Numbered from the stretch's first letter, positions 51,409 through 60,902 are shown. The stretch: 64,000 nucleotides of DNA from an uncultured Oscillospiraceae bacterium (GCA_902478785.1 CABSMJ010000005.1:99935-163934); one strand, 5' to 3'. The notes: generated by a model from the sequence alone, not told the origin. Numbers and translations: made by a program.

Positions 51409-52467
51409 TCAGTACAGGCTCCCGGAGTTGACCACCGGCTGGGCGTCGTGGTTGCCGCAGAGGACCACCAGGAGGTTGGAGACCATGGCCGCCTTCCGCT
51501 CCTCGTCCAGGGTGACCATCTGCTTTTCGTTGAGGCGCTCCAAAGCCATCTCCACCATACCCACGGCCCCGTCCACGATCATCTTTCTCGCGTCGATGAT
51601 GGCGCTGGCCTGCTGACGCTGGAGCATCACCGCGGCGATCTCCGGCGCGTAGGCAAGGTAGGTGATCCGGGCCTCGATGATCTCCAGGCCCGCCTCGGCC
51701 ACCTTGCTCTGAATCTCGTCCTTGATGCGGCCGGCCACCACCTCGCTGGAGCCCCGGAGGCTGCCCTCATCGGCGATGCCGTCGCCGGTGGTGTCCACGT
51801 TGGGGGCCACGTCATAGGGGTAGATACGGACGATGTTCCGCAGGGCGCTGTCGCACTGCAAGGAGAGATACTCCTTATAGTTGTCCACATCGAACACCGC
51901 CTTGGCGGTGTCCACCACCCGCCACATGACGGCAATGCCGATCTCCACCGGGTTGCCCAGGCAGTCGTTGATCTTCTGGCGGTTGTTATTGAGGGTCATG
52001 ATCTTGAGAGAGATCCGCTTGCCCGCGGTCTCCGCGTCCACCTTGGGAGCGCCCTTGCCGCCGTCCACGTCGCCGCTCTGGTTCAGGCGGGTCTTGGCCG
52101 CCGGGTTCACCGCGGAGCAGAAGGGGTTGACGTAGTAAAAGCCCTCGCCCTTCAGGGTGCCGATATACTTGCCGAAGAGGGTCAGCACCAGGGCCTCCTG
52201 GGGCTTCAAGACCTTCAAGCCGCACAGGAAGATCCAGCCCAGGCACAGCCAGATGACGCACACCACGATCAGCGCGACGCCCCCCACCATTCTTCCCGTG
52301 GACACGGGGGCGTCCACATAAAAGCCCTCATAGACCATGGTGGGCTGGGCGCTGTCTGCCAGGGCTGCGCCTACGATGACCCCCGCAATGGCCAGCACGT
52401 ACAAAAGCAGGATCAAAAGCAGCACCGCCATGCCGTGCTTGTGTCCGGTGAGCAGTTTTTCCTCCAT
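51409..52467 (-). CDS. SPFH/Band 7 domain membrane protein
   Basis: A 352-residue SPFH (stomatin/prohibitin/flotillin) protein: two N-terminal hydrophobic segments (~15-35 and ~60-82), the SPFH domain (~90-290; [66 protein letters not shown]) and a helical C-terminal region ending [23 protein letters not shown] proteins oligomerise on membranes and organise proteases or lipid domains. AAAGGGGAT precedes the ATG. It is cotranscribed with the RHH gene. Confidence 0.93.
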   Translation of the reverse strand: MEEKLLTGHKHGMAVLLLILLLYVLAIAGVIVGAALADSAQPTMVYEGFYVDAPVSTGRMVGGVALIVVCVIWLCLGWIFLCGLKVLKPQEALVLTLFGKYIGTLKGEGFYYVNPFCSAVNPAAKTRLNQSGDVDGGKGAPKVDAETAGKRISLKIMTLNNNRQKINDCLGNPVEIGIAVMWRVVDTAKAVFDVDNYKEYLSLQCDSALRNIVRIYPYDVAPNVDTTGDGIADEGSLRGSSEVVAGRIKDEIQSKVAEAGLEIIEARITYLAYAPEIAAVMLQRQQASAIIDARKMIVDGAVGMVEMALERLNEKQMVTLDEERKAAMVSNLLVVLCGNHDAQPVVNSGSLY

Positions 52468-52493
52468 GATGAAATCCCCTTTCGTTATCTTTT

Positions 52494-52532
52494 TGATATC
52501 ATGATGATATCAGTTCTCTTTTTCCCTGTCAA
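52494..52532 (-). promoter_or_regulatory. Sigma-A promoter with a palindromic operator for the SPFH operon
   Basis: Minus strand TTGACA (52527-52532), 17-base spacer, TATCAT (52504-52509). The -10 box lies inside TGATATCA-TGA-TGATATCA (52494-52512): two self-complementary TGATATCA octamers separated by three bases. A repressor bound here would block RNA polymerase. Confidence 0.7.
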
Positions 52533-52653
52533 GTCCCTGGGGAAAATTTTTCCGGGGGAGGGGGGAGGGAGCGCTTCCGGCGGCGGTTTTTCGGGAACCG
52601 CATAAAATAGGAAAATGTGGTTGCTCCTATTTTGGTGCAAAAACGCCTTGTCT

Positions 52654-52677
52654 TACCTCGCCATTGTGTTTTATAAT
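52654..52677 (+). promoter_or_regulatory. Sigma-A promoter for the diguanylate cyclase
   Basis: TTGTCT (52648-52653), 18-base spacer, perfect TATAAT (52672-52677). The interval given covers the spacer and -10 box. Transcription should begin near 52684, downstream of the ATG at 52664, so that ATG cannot be the start. Confidence 0.6.
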
Positions 52678-52723
52678 AATGGGAATAGATTCCAATTATA
52701 TGATGTCTCAGGAGGTACCCGCA

Positions 52724-53857
52724 GTGATCGACCTGCCTGCCATCTTCATTGCCAACGGCATGGGTGTGGTCCTGATGATCATTCTCCTCATCAGCAACCA
52801 TCTCAACGCCCGCAATGTGTTCTTTGATGAAAAGCTCTTTTTTCATATGGTGGTCCTGAGTTTGCTGCTGTGTACGGCGGAAGCGGTGTCCTTTTGCCTG
52901 GACGGGCAGACCTTCCCCGGCGCCAGGGTGCTGTATCTGCTGCTCAACTGCACTCTGTTCTTACTGGGTATGGCTTTTACCTTCCTGTGGACCATCTATG
53001 TGGACTACAAGCTCTTTGAAGACCGCCGGCGCCTGAGTAAGCGCTATCCGCTGCTGGCCCTGCCGGTGGTGGTGGTGAGCCTTCTCATCCTGGCCAATCT
53101 CTTTACACCGGTGTTCTTCACTCTCTCCGAGGACAATGTTTACAGCCGCACGCCCATGTCCGCCCTGCTCTACGTGGTGGTGGGCGGGTATCTTGCCTAC
53201 ACTGTGGCCCTGGTGTACCGCTCCCGGCGGAAGGTGAAGCGCTATCTCTTTTTGCCGGTGCTGATCTTCCTGGCTCCCATCCTCTTGGGTATTATGCTGC
53301 AGATGGTCTTTTACGGAATGTCCTTCATCTGGGTCTCCGTGTCAGTAGGGCTGGTGTCGTTGTACATCAACATCCAGAACGAGGCCTCCTGGGTGGACTC
53401 CCTGACAGGCCTTTATAACCGCCAGTACCTCAGCCGCTTTTTGCTCAGCAATCCGGAACGCCAGCCCTCCGGTCAGCTGCTGGGCGGCATTTTGCTGGAC
53501 GTGGACGCCTTTAAGGAGATCAACGACACCTACGGCCACATGTGCGGCGACGCCGCCCTGCGGGATGTGGGGGGACTGCTCCACAGTCTGCCCCTGCCCG
53601 GGGGCTTTGCCGCCCGCTACGCCGGAGACGAGTTCATCCTGGTTCAGCCGGTGGACAGTGAGGAGGAGATCACCGCCGTGGCTCAGGAGCTGCGGCAGCG
53701 GACGGAGGCATTCAACCGCACCCACCGCCGGCCCTATCATCTGTCCTTCTCCATGGGGTGCAGCCTCTGGCGCCCCGGCGAGAATCTGGACACCTTCTTC
53801 CGGCACATGGACGAGCGGATGTATGAGGAAAAACGGGCCAAAGCCCTGCCCCGCTAG
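52724..53857 (+). CDS. Membrane diguanylate cyclase (GGDEF domain)
   Basis: A 377-residue protein with six or seven N-terminal membrane segments (residues ~1-215) and a C-terminal GGDEF domain (~220-377): SLTGLYNRQYL, LLDVDAFKEINDTYGHMCGDAAL and RYAGDEF, where the signature is AGDEF, a variant compatible with activity. The RxxD inhibitory site that normally precedes it is not seen. Produces cyclic di-GMP, presumably on a membrane cue. The GTG at 52724 is chosen because AGGAGG lies 8 bases upstream and transcription likely starts after the ATG at 52664. Confidence 0.88.
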   Translation: MIDLPAIFIANGMGVVLMIILLISNHLNARNVFFDEKLFFHMVVLSLLLCTAEAVSFCLDGQTFPGARVLYLLLNCTLFLLGMAFTFLWTIYVDYKLFEDRRRLSKRYPLLALPVVVVSLLILANLFTPVFFTLSEDNVYSRTPMSALLYVVVGGYLAYTVALVYRSRRKVKRYLFLPVLIFLAPILLGIMLQMVFYGMSFIWVSVSVGLVSLYINIQNEASWVDSLTGLYNRQYLSRFLLSNPERQPSGQLLGGILLDVDAFKEINDTYGHMCGDAALRDVGGLLHSLPLPGGFAARYAGDEFILVQPVDSEEEITAVAQELRQRTEAFNRTHRRPYHLSFSMGCSLWRPGENLDTFFRHMDERMYEEKRAKALPR

Positions 53858-54276
53858 CCCCTCCGGCCCGGCCGTTTTTCCCCGAACAGTGGACAGCTGT
53901 CCACCCTGTGTGTTTTTCCCCAGACCCATTCACCCATCGCACGGGACTTCCTACCTGTGCGGTGGGTGTTTTCGCCCGTTTAGGGCTTTTTTGTCTGTTT
54001 TGTGAACTTTTCGGCGATTTTTGTAATTTACATAATCATGTGGATAACTCTGTGGATAATGTGGAAAACCCCGGTTTTCCGGCCATTTGTCCCGGTAGAA
54101 AACTTTTTTATGTCACCTAATTTCGACGGCCCCCGCCCCACTTTTTTCTCCCTCGCTCTTTCCCGCGGCAAAGTGGGGGGCTCCCGGGCGGGATGAGACA
54201 CCCTTCCCCTTGCCATCAGGTGGAAAATGAGCTATGATAGAGTTAATTTAGTATGCGCATCAACAACGGAGGAACC
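53858..54276. other. Intergenic region before the topoisomerase genes with two DnaA-box-like sites
   Basis: About 420 bp without a gene. It includes an AT-rich stretch (54000-54060) with two perfect TGTGGATAA sequences (54039-54047 and 54051-54059, reverse complement of TTATCCACA) followed by TGTGGAAAA (54060-54068), and a promoter for the next gene. Confidence 0.6.
54211..54239 (+). promoter_or_regulatory. Sigma-A promoter for the ParE-like gene
   Basis: TTGCCA (54211-54216), 17-base spacer, TATGAT (54234-54239). Confidence 0.55.
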
Positions 54277-56262
54277 ATGGCAAAAACGACAAAAAAGGAC
54301 TATGGAAATGACAGCATTTCCTCTTTGAAGGGAGCCGATCGGGTCCGCAAGCGCCCGGGCGTCATCTTCGGCTCCGACGGCCTGGAGGGCTGTGAGCACG
54401 CGGTGTTTGAGATCCTCTCCAACGCCATCGACGAGGCCCGGGAGGGCTACGGCCGCCTGATCACCGTCACCCGGTATCTGGACAAGAGCATCGAGGTGGA
54501 GGACCTGGGCCGGGGCTGCCCGGTGGACTGGAACGAGAAGGAGCAGAAGTACAACTGGGAGCTGGTGTTCTGCGAGCTCTACGCCGGCGGCAAGTACGGC
54601 AACGGCGGCGACAACTACGAGTTCTCCCTGGGCCTCAACGGCCTGGGCTCCTGCGCCACCCAGTACGCCAGCGAGTATTTTGACGCTCTCATCCACCGGG
54701 ACGGCTTTGAGTACAGCCTCCACTTTGAAAAGGGCGAAAACGTGGGGGGCCTTGGGAAGGTGCCCTACACCGGGAAAAAGACCGGCTCCAAATTCCACTG
54801 GAAGCCGGACCTGGAGGTGTTCACCGACATCGACATCCCGGCGGAGTACTACACCGACACCATCAAGCGCCAGGCGGTGGTCAACGCCGGCGTCACCTTC
54901 CGCTTCCGCAACGAGACCACCCCGGGGAAGTTCGAGACCACGGACTTCCTCTATGAAAACGGCATCGCCGACTATGTGGCGGAGCTGGCGGGGGAGAAGA
55001 GCCTGACGGCCCCGGTCTTTTGGGAGGCGGAGCGCAAGGGCCGGGACCGTGCGGACAAGCCCGAGTACAAGGTCAAGCTCTCCGTGGCCTTTTGCTTTTC
55101 CAACACGGTCCAACGGGTGGAGCACTACCACAACTCCTCCTGGCTGGAGCACGGCGGCAGCCCGGAGAAGGCCACCAAATCCGCCTTTGTGAGCGCCATC
55201 GACGCCTATCTCAAGCAGGCGGGCAAGTACCAGAAAAACGAGTCCAAGGTCACCTGGAACGACGTGGAGGACTGCCTGGTGCTGGTGTCCAACAACTTCT
55301 CCACCCAGACCAGCTATGAAAACCAGACCAAGAAGGCCATCACCAACAAGTTCGTCCAGGAGGCCATGACGGAGTTCCTCCGGTCCAACCTGGAGATCTA
55401 CTTCATCGAAAACCGCTTCGACGCCGAGAAGATCGCCGAACAGGTGCTGCTGAACAAGCGCAGCCGGGAAAAGGCGGAGCAGACCCGGCTGAACATCAAA
55501 AAGAAGCTCTCCGGCACCATCGACATCGCCAACCGGGTCCAGAAGTTCGTGGACTGCCGGTCCCGGGACCCGGAGAAGCGGGAGATCTATATAGTAGAGG
55601 GCGACAGCGCCCTGGGCAGCGTCAAGCTCAGCCGGGACGCAGAGTACCAGGGCATCATGCCCGTCCGGGGCAAGATCCTCAACTGCCTGAAGGCGGATTA
55701 CAGCAAGATCTTCAAAAGCGAGATCATTACCGACCTGGTGAAGGTGCTGGGCTGCGGCGTGGAGGTCCAGAACAAGCACGTCAAGGACCTGCACCAGTTC
55801 GACCTGGGGAATCTGCGGTGGAGCAAGGTCATCATCTGCACCGATGGCGACGTGGACGGCTTCCAGATCCGCACCCTGATCCTCACCATGCTCTACCGCC
55901 TGACCCCCACGCTGATCCGGGAGGGGTATGTCTACATCGCCGAGACGCCTCTTTTTGAGATCAACTGCGGGGAAAAGACCTGGTTCGCCTACTCCGACAA
56001 GGAGAAAAACGACATCACCCGGGAGCTGGAGGGCAAGAAGTACAAGGTGGACCGGTCCAAGGGTCTTGGCGAGAACGACCCGGACATGATGTGGCTGACC
56101 ACCATGAATCCGGAGACCCGCCGGCTCATCCGGGTGATGCCCGAGGACGTGGAGCGGACGGCGGCGGTGTTCGATCTGCTGCTGGGGGACAACCTCCAGG
56201 GCCGCAAGGAGCACATCGCCGAGAACGGGTACAAGTATCTGGAGATGGCGGATATCTCCTGA
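54277..56262 (+). CDS. Divergent type IIA topoisomerase subunit B (ParE/GyrB-like)
   Basis: A 661-residue ATPase/TOPRIM subunit. GHKL ATPase motifs: FEILSNAIDEAREGYG near residue 45, DLGRGCPVD and GLNGLGSCATQYAS; TOPRIM: IYIVEGDSALGS near 440 and ICTDGDVDGFQIRTL near 520; C-terminal SKGLGENDPDMMWLTTMNPETRRLIRV. Several normally invariant positions differ from GyrB/ParE (EGDSAGGS is EGDSALGS, DVDGAHIR is DVDGFQIR, HGVG is NGLG), so this is a divergent branch, most likely a second topoisomerase besides gyrase. CGGAGGAACC precedes the ATG at 54277. It pairs with the ParC-like gene at 57.9 kb. Confidence 0.9.
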   Translation: MAKTTKKDYGNDSISSLKGADRVRKRPGVIFGSDGLEGCEHAVFEILSNAIDEAREGYGRLITVTRYLDKSIEVEDLGRGCPVDWNEKEQKYNWELVFCELYAGGKYGNGGDNYEFSLGLNGLGSCATQYASEYFDALIHRDGFEYSLHFEKGENVGGLGKVPYTGKKTGSKFHWKPDLEVFTDIDIPAEYYTDTIKRQAVVNAGVTFRFRNETTPGKFETTDFLYENGIADYVAELAGEKSLTAPVFWEAERKGRDRADKPEYKVKLSVAFCFSNTVQRVEHYHNSSWLEHGGSPEKATKSAFVSAIDAYLKQAGKYQKNESKVTWNDVEDCLVLVSNNFSTQTSYENQTKKAITNKFVQEAMTEFLRSNLEIYFIENRFDAEKIAEQVLLNKRSREKAEQTRLNIKKKLSGTIDIANRVQKFVDCRSRDPEKREIYIVEGDSALGSVKLSRDAEYQGIMPVRGKILNCLKADYSKIFKSEIITDLVKVLGCGVEVQNKHVKDLHQFDLGNLRWSKVIICTDGDVDGFQIRTLILTMLYRLTPTLIREGYVYIAETPLFEINCGEKTWFAYSDKEKNDITRELEGKKYKVDRSKGLGENDPDMMWLTTMNPETRRLIRVMPEDVERTAAVFDLLLGDNLQGRKEHIAENGYKYLEMADIS

Positions 56263-56434
56263 GGACACGGGCTCTCCGCCGGGGCGGCTGCACCGGTGCG
56301 CCCGGCGTTCCATCCATGGTAAAATGAGACGATCCCCCTGCGCCGGAAGCGGGCACGCCCCGCAGGGCCCGGCGTTCCTTTCCATCCCCTCTTGCGTCAG
56401 AGGAATCCGAAAGAAGAAAGAAGGAGGTCTCCCC

Positions 56435-57877
56435 ATGAAAAAGCTGCTGTCCCTGGCCGTCGCCCTGGTGATGGCCCTGTCCCTGGCGGTGCCTGCCGCC
56501 GCGGCCCCCGCCGCCGACACGCCCGCTGCCGGTGTGCCGGTGATGTGCAACGGTGAATACCTGACCTTCCCCGACGTGCAGCCGGTGGTGAAAAACGGCC
56601 GGACCATGGTGCCCTTCCACACCCTGGCGGAGGCCCTGGGCGGTGAGGTGTCCTACGCCGACGGCGGCCGCATCACCTGCGCCCTGCCGGAGGCCTCCCT
56701 CTCCTTTACCCTGGGGGAGGACACGGTGGACGTCACCGACGCCGCCGGCACCCGCACCATTCAGATGGACGCCCCGTCCTACTACGTCTCCGGCCGCACC
56801 ATGGTGCCCGTGCGCTTCTTCGCCCAGGCCCTGGGCTATGAGGTGCTGTGGGACGGCAGTGCAGACGCGGCGGTGATTTTGGACCCGGCGGCCCTGGCGG
56901 CAAAGGTGGACCAGAACTTCACCGTGGTCAACCGCGCCCTCCAGCGCCTGGAGGCGGAGGAGGGCAGGACCTACCGCACCGAGGTCAACTACACCTTCTC
57001 CATGAACGTGACCTACGAGGGCAAGCAGGTGCCCCTGGAGGTATCCCTCCAGGCCCAGATGATCCAGAGCGGCTCCGCCCTGGAGCTCTCCGGCACGGTG
57101 GACCTGACCAAGGCCCTCACCGCCCAGACCGCACAGTTGCTGGTGGGCTCCGACCTGTCCGCCGCGGACCTTTTGGAGCTCCAGCAGATTTTCTCCAAAA
57201 TTGACTTCCAGCTCCGCTGCGGGGAGAACCCCGATGGCTCCTGGAGCTTTTACTTCTGCCTGCCCCTGCTGGGCACCCTCAGCGGCGGAGCGTTTCAGGC
57301 GGACACCTGGTACCAGATGGACCTGACGGCCCAGGAGGTCCGGGAGCTCCGTCAGGTGCTGGATTTGGACCGGGCCTATGCCCCCACCGTGGGCAATCTC
57401 TTCTATTTCCTGGCCTATGCCAGCTACAGCGACTGGGGCGGCACCAATCTGTGGGCCGACGTGACGGAGGCCGGGGAGATGCTGGCGCTCTTCCTGGGAG
57501 ACCAGGCACTGACCAAGACCGCCGGCGGCTGGCGGTGCGACCTGGACGCCGCCGACCTGGAACAGCTCCTGGGGGAGCCTGCCGGCAGCGCCGGAGAGGT
57601 CTTTGAGCGCTTCACCTGCACCCTGGACCTGCCCGACGGGGGAGCTGTGACGCTGCATCTGGACATCGCCACGGTGCCTGATGAGTGGGACGACCAGGTG
57701 AAGCTCACCGGCAGCGTGTCCCTGAGCGCTGCCAAGGCGACCTGGGACGTGACGCTGACGGTGGAGAGCCTGGGCTTCTTCCGCCTGCAGGGCAGCGCCG
57801 CCACCGCGCCCTACGCCGGCACGCCGGCCGCTGCGCCGCCCCAAGGCGCCACCATCGTAAATACCTCAGAGCTTTGA
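56435..57877 (+). CDS. Exported copper-amine-oxidase N-domain protein between the topoisomerase genes
   Basis: A 480-residue secreted protein: signal peptide (1-23, ending PAAAA), a copper amine oxidase N-terminal-like domain (PF07833-type; residues ~32-145, with VVKNGRTMVPFHTLAEALGGEV and YYVSGRTMVPVRFFAQALGYEV as its two repeats), and a large C-terminal beta-rich region of unknown fold. There are no oxidase catalytic motifs, so the name reflects only the N-domain, which probably binds the cell surface. AAGGAGGTCTC precedes the ATG. It interrupts two topoisomerase genes on the same strand. Confidence 0.82.
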   Translation: MKKLLSLAVALVMALSLAVPAAAAPAADTPAAGVPVMCNGEYLTFPDVQPVVKNGRTMVPFHTLAEALGGEVSYADGGRITCALPEASLSFTLGEDTVDVTDAAGTRTIQMDAPSYYVSGRTMVPVRFFAQALGYEVLWDGSADAAVILDPAALAAKVDQNFTVVNRALQRLEAEEGRTYRTEVNYTFSMNVTYEGKQVPLEVSLQAQMIQSGSALELSGTVDLTKALTAQTAQLLVGSDLSAADLLELQQIFSKIDFQLRCGENPDGSWSFYFCLPLLGTLSGGAFQADTWYQMDLTAQEVRELRQVLDLDRAYAPTVGNLFYFLAYASYSDWGGTNLWADVTEAGEMLALFLGDQALTKTAGGWRCDLDAADLEQLLGEPAGSAGEVFERFTCTLDLPDGGAVTLHLDIATVPDEWDDQVKLTGSVSLSAAKATWDVTLTVESLGFFRLQGSAATAPYAGTPAAAPPQGATIVNTSEL

Positions 57878-57943
57878 TACATGAGCCCCCGGCCCTGACC
57901 GGGCCGGGGCGCAAACTTTGGAAAGAGACGGACAGACCACACT

Positions 57944-60184
57944 ATGCCTAAGAAAAAGCAACCTGAGGGGTCCCAGCACAAGGGCAACCCCAACGTCATG
58001 GGCCTCCACCCGGCGGTGGTGGAGGAGCCCATCACCCAGACCCTGGAAACCAACTACATGCCCTACGCCATGAGCGTCATCGTCTCCCGGGCCATCCCGG
58101 AGATCGACGGCTTCAAGCCCTCCCACCGAAAGCTCCTCTACACCATGTACAAGATGGGGCTACTCACCGGCGGACGCACCAAGAGCGCCAACATCGTGGG
58201 CCAGACCATGCGCCTCAACCCCCACGGCGACGCCGCCATCTACGACACCATGGTGCGCCTCTCCCGGGGCTACGGCGCCCTGCTGACGCCTTTTGTGGAC
58301 TCCAAGGGCAACTTCGGCAAGGTCTACTCCCGGGACATGGCCTGGGCCGCCCCCCGGTACACGGAGGCCAAGCTGACGCCCATCTGCGCCGAGCTGTTCC
58401 GGGACATCGACAGCGACACCGTGGACTTCGTGGACAACTACGACAACACCATGAAGGAGCCGGCCCTGCTGCCCACCACCTTCCCCAACATTTTGGTTAG
58501 CGCCAACAGCGGTATTGCCGTGGGCATGGCCTCCCAGCTGTGCGGCTTCAACCTCAGCGAGGTGTGCCAGACCACCGTGGCGTATCTGAAAAATCCCGAC
58601 TGCAACCTCCAGGACACCCTCCTGGCCCCGGATTTCCCCACCGGCGGCGAGCTTCTCTGTGACCCGGCGGCCCTGGAGGAGATCTACCGCACCGGCCGGG
58701 GCAGCGTAAAGGTCCGGGCCCGGTGGCGCTATGTGAAGGCGGAAAACCTCATTGAGATCTACGAGATCCCCTACTCCACCACCACCGAGGCCATTTTGGA
58801 CAAGGTGGCGGAGCTCATCAAGGCCGGAAAGGCCAAGGAGATCTCCGACATGCGGGACGAAACGGACCTGAACGGTTTGAAGCTGGCCATCGACCTCAAG
58901 CGGGGCACGGACCCGGACAAGCTGATGGCCAAGCTCTTCCGCATGACCACCCTCCAGGACAGCATCAGCTGCAACTTCAACGTGCTCATCGCCGGACAGC
59001 CCCGGGTGCTGGGTGTGCGGCAGATTTTGGAGGAGTGGACCGGCTGGCGCACCGACTCCGTCCGCCGCCGGGTCCACTTCGTCCTGGGCAAGCGGAAGGA
59101 AAAGCTCCACCTGCTCAAGGGCCTCAAGCGCATTTTGCTGGACATTGACAAGGCCGTGCGCATCATCCGGGAGACGGAGGCGGAGGCCGACGTGATCCCC
59201 AATTTGATGATCGGCTTCGGCATCGACCAGGTCCAGGCGGAGTACGTAGCGGAGATCAAGCTGCGGAACATCAACAAGGAGTATATCCTCAAGCGGGTCC
59301 AGGAGGTGGAGAGCCTTCAGGACGAGATCGACGACCTGGAGGACATCCTCCAGAACCCCAAGCGGGTGAAGAAGATCCTCATCGACGAGCTGACGGCGGT
59401 GGAGAAGAAGTACGGCCAGCCCCGGCGCACCGTCATCCTCTACGGCCAGGAGGCCGAGGCGGCGGAAGAGGAGGACCCGGTGGAGGACTATCCCGTCCAC
59501 CTGTTCCTCTCCCGGGAGGGCTACTTCAAGAAGATCACCCCCCAGTCCCTGCGGATGAGCGGGGAACAGAAGTACAAGGAGGGCGACGGCCCCAGTCAGA
59601 GCTTCGAAGCCACCAACCGCTCGGAGATCTTGTTCTTCACCGACAAGTGCCAGGTCTACAAGATCCGCCTGAGCGAGTTCGACGACACCAAGGCCAGCGT
59701 CCTGGGCGAGTATCTGCCCGGCAAGCTGGGCATGGACGAGGGCGAGAGCGTGGTGTGGGCCTGCCTGCCCGGGGAGGACTACGCCGGGGAGCTGCTGTTC
59801 TTCTTTGAAAACGGCAAGGTGGCCCGGGTGGCCCTGGCGGCCTACCGCACCACCTCCAACCGCCGCAAGCTCACCGGCGCCTACTCGGACAAGAGCCCCC
59901 TGGTGTGCATCCGGCGGCTGGATGAGGACGGGGAGCTGGCGGTGTACTCCACCGAGCCCCGGTGCCTCATTTTCCACACCTCGCTGCTTGCCCCCAAGAC
60001 CACCCGCACCACCCAGGGCGTCCAAGTGATGACCCTGAAGCCCAAGTACCGTCTGGACCATGTTTCGGCGGTGGAGGACACGGGCATCGTCCACCACAGC
60101 CGTTATCGGGTCCGGGCCGTCCCCGCCGCCGGCGCCCTTTTGAAGGCCGAGGACAGCGAGGAAAAGCAGCTGGAGCTGCTCTAA
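57944..60184 (+). CDS. Divergent type IIA topoisomerase subunit A (ParC/GyrA-like)
   Basis: A 746-residue breakage-reunion subunit: N-terminal YAMSVIVSRAIPEIDGFKPSHRKLLYTM, quinolone-pocket-equivalent PHGDAAIYDTMVRLS, active-site tyrosine in AAPRYTEAKL near residue 135, then the tower and coiled-coil domain (~360-510) and a C-terminal beta-propeller-like domain (~515-735). The highly acidic insertion EAEAAEEEDPVEDYP lies near residue 510. With the ParE-like subunit it should form an A2B2 enzyme that decatenates or relaxes DNA. Starts 66 bp after the secreted-protein gene. Confidence 0.92.
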   Translation: MPKKKQPEGSQHKGNPNVMGLHPAVVEEPITQTLETNYMPYAMSVIVSRAIPEIDGFKPSHRKLLYTMYKMGLLTGGRTKSANIVGQTMRLNPHGDAAIYDTMVRLSRGYGALLTPFVDSKGNFGKVYSRDMAWAAPRYTEAKLTPICAELFRDIDSDTVDFVDNYDNTMKEPALLPTTFPNILVSANSGIAVGMASQLCGFNLSEVCQTTVAYLKNPDCNLQDTLLAPDFPTGGELLCDPAALEEIYRTGRGSVKVRARWRYVKAENLIEIYEIPYSTTTEAILDKVAELIKAGKAKEISDMRDETDLNGLKLAIDLKRGTDPDKLMAKLFRMTTLQDSISCNFNVLIAGQPRVLGVRQILEEWTGWRTDSVRRRVHFVLGKRKEKLHLLKGLKRILLDIDKAVRIIRETEAEADVIPNLMIGFGIDQVQAEYVAEIKLRNINKEYILKRVQEVESLQDEIDDLEDILQNPKRVKKILIDELTAVEKKYGQPRRTVILYGQEAEAAEEEDPVEDYPVHLFLSREGYFKKITPQSLRMSGEQKYKEGDGPSQSFEATNRSEILFFTDKCQVYKIRLSEFDDTKASVLGEYLPGKLGMDEGESVVWACLPGEDYAGELLFFFENGKVARVALAAYRTTSNRRKLTGAYSDKSPLVCIRRLDEDGELAVYSTEPRCLIFHTSLLAPKTTRTTQGVQVMTLKPKYRLDHVSAVEDTGIVHHSRYRVRAVPAAGALLKAEDSEEKQLELL

Positions 60185-60278
60185 AACCAGGAACAAGGCC
60201 CTAAGGGCCTTTGCACCGGCCCAAAAAGCCGGGACCATCCACCGGAAAGGGACGAGAGACAGAAAGGAGCGCAGCAAT

Positions 60279-60875
60279 ATGGATTTCACCAAAGTCAGCG
60301 AGAATTTGAAGGCACGGGGCTACGCCGTGCAGTGCTTTGCCACGGCCCAGGAGGCCGCGGACTACTTGAACGGCGCCATCGACGGCGTGTCCGTGGCCTT
60401 CGGCGGCTCCGTGACCCTGGACCAGATGGGCCTCTTTGAGCGCCTGAGCAGCCACAACCACGCCATGTGGCACTGGCGGGAGGGCACCGCGGAGGACCCC
60501 CGGAAGGAGGGCCTTACCGCCGACGTGTATGTGACCTCCGTCAACGGCATGGACGAGGACGGGGATCTCATCAACATCGACGGCGCCGGCAACCGGGTGG
60601 CCGCCAGCCTCTTCGGCCACAAGAAGGTCTACTTCGTGGTGGGCCGGAACAAATTGGCCCCCACCTATGAGGAGGCCTTGTGGCGGGCCCGGAACATCGC
60701 CGCCCCCAAGAACGCCCAGCGGCTCCAGCGCAAGACCCCCTGCGCCGTCAAGGGCGACAAGTGCTACGACTGCAAGAGCCCCGAGCGCATCTGCCGGGCC
60801 CTGGTGGTGCTGTGGGAGCCCATGATGGGCATGGAGGCCGAGGTGGTCCTGGTGGACGAGGACCTGGGCTATTAA
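60279..60875 (+). CDS. LUD-domain protein (lactate utilization/YkgG-like), first copy
   Basis: A 198-residue LUD (DUF162) protein: VSENLKARGYAVQCFATAQEAADYLNGAIDG, VAFGGSVTLDQMGLFERL, ADVYVTSVNGMDEDGDLINIDGAGNRVA and VVGRNKL. The C-terminus has a CX6CX2CX6C cluster (PCAVKGDKCYDCKSPERIC) that may bind a metal or Fe-S cluster. Related LutC/YkgG proteins act with LutA and LutB in lactate oxidation, but no lutA or lutB is near. GAAAGGAGCG precedes the ATG. A close paralogue follows after 27 bp. Confidence 0.88.
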   Translation: MDFTKVSENLKARGYAVQCFATAQEAADYLNGAIDGVSVAFGGSVTLDQMGLFERLSSHNHAMWHWREGTAEDPRKEGLTADVYVTSVNGMDEDGDLINIDGAGNRVAASLFGHKKVYFVVGRNKLAPTYEEALWRARNIAAPKNAQRLQRKTPCAVKGDKCYDCKSPERICRALVVLWEPMMGMEAEVVLVDEDLGY

Positions 60876-60902
60876 GGCCCCTGTCGCAAGGAGGAAAGCG
60901 CC

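Noticed and set aside
54000..54070. Possible chromosomal or plasmid replication origin from the DnaA-like boxes
   Set aside because: Only two perfect boxes, no dnaA/dnaN/repA nearby, and the neighbours are ordinary chromosomal genes. A regulatory role is more likely.
54232..56622. 796-codon minus-strand frame opposite the ParE-like gene
   Set aside because: Antisense shadow of a conserved topoisomerase gene; no RBS or motif.
58160..60292. 710-codon minus-strand frame opposite the ParC-like gene
   Set aside because: Antisense shadow with composition typical of reverse-strand GC-rich frames.
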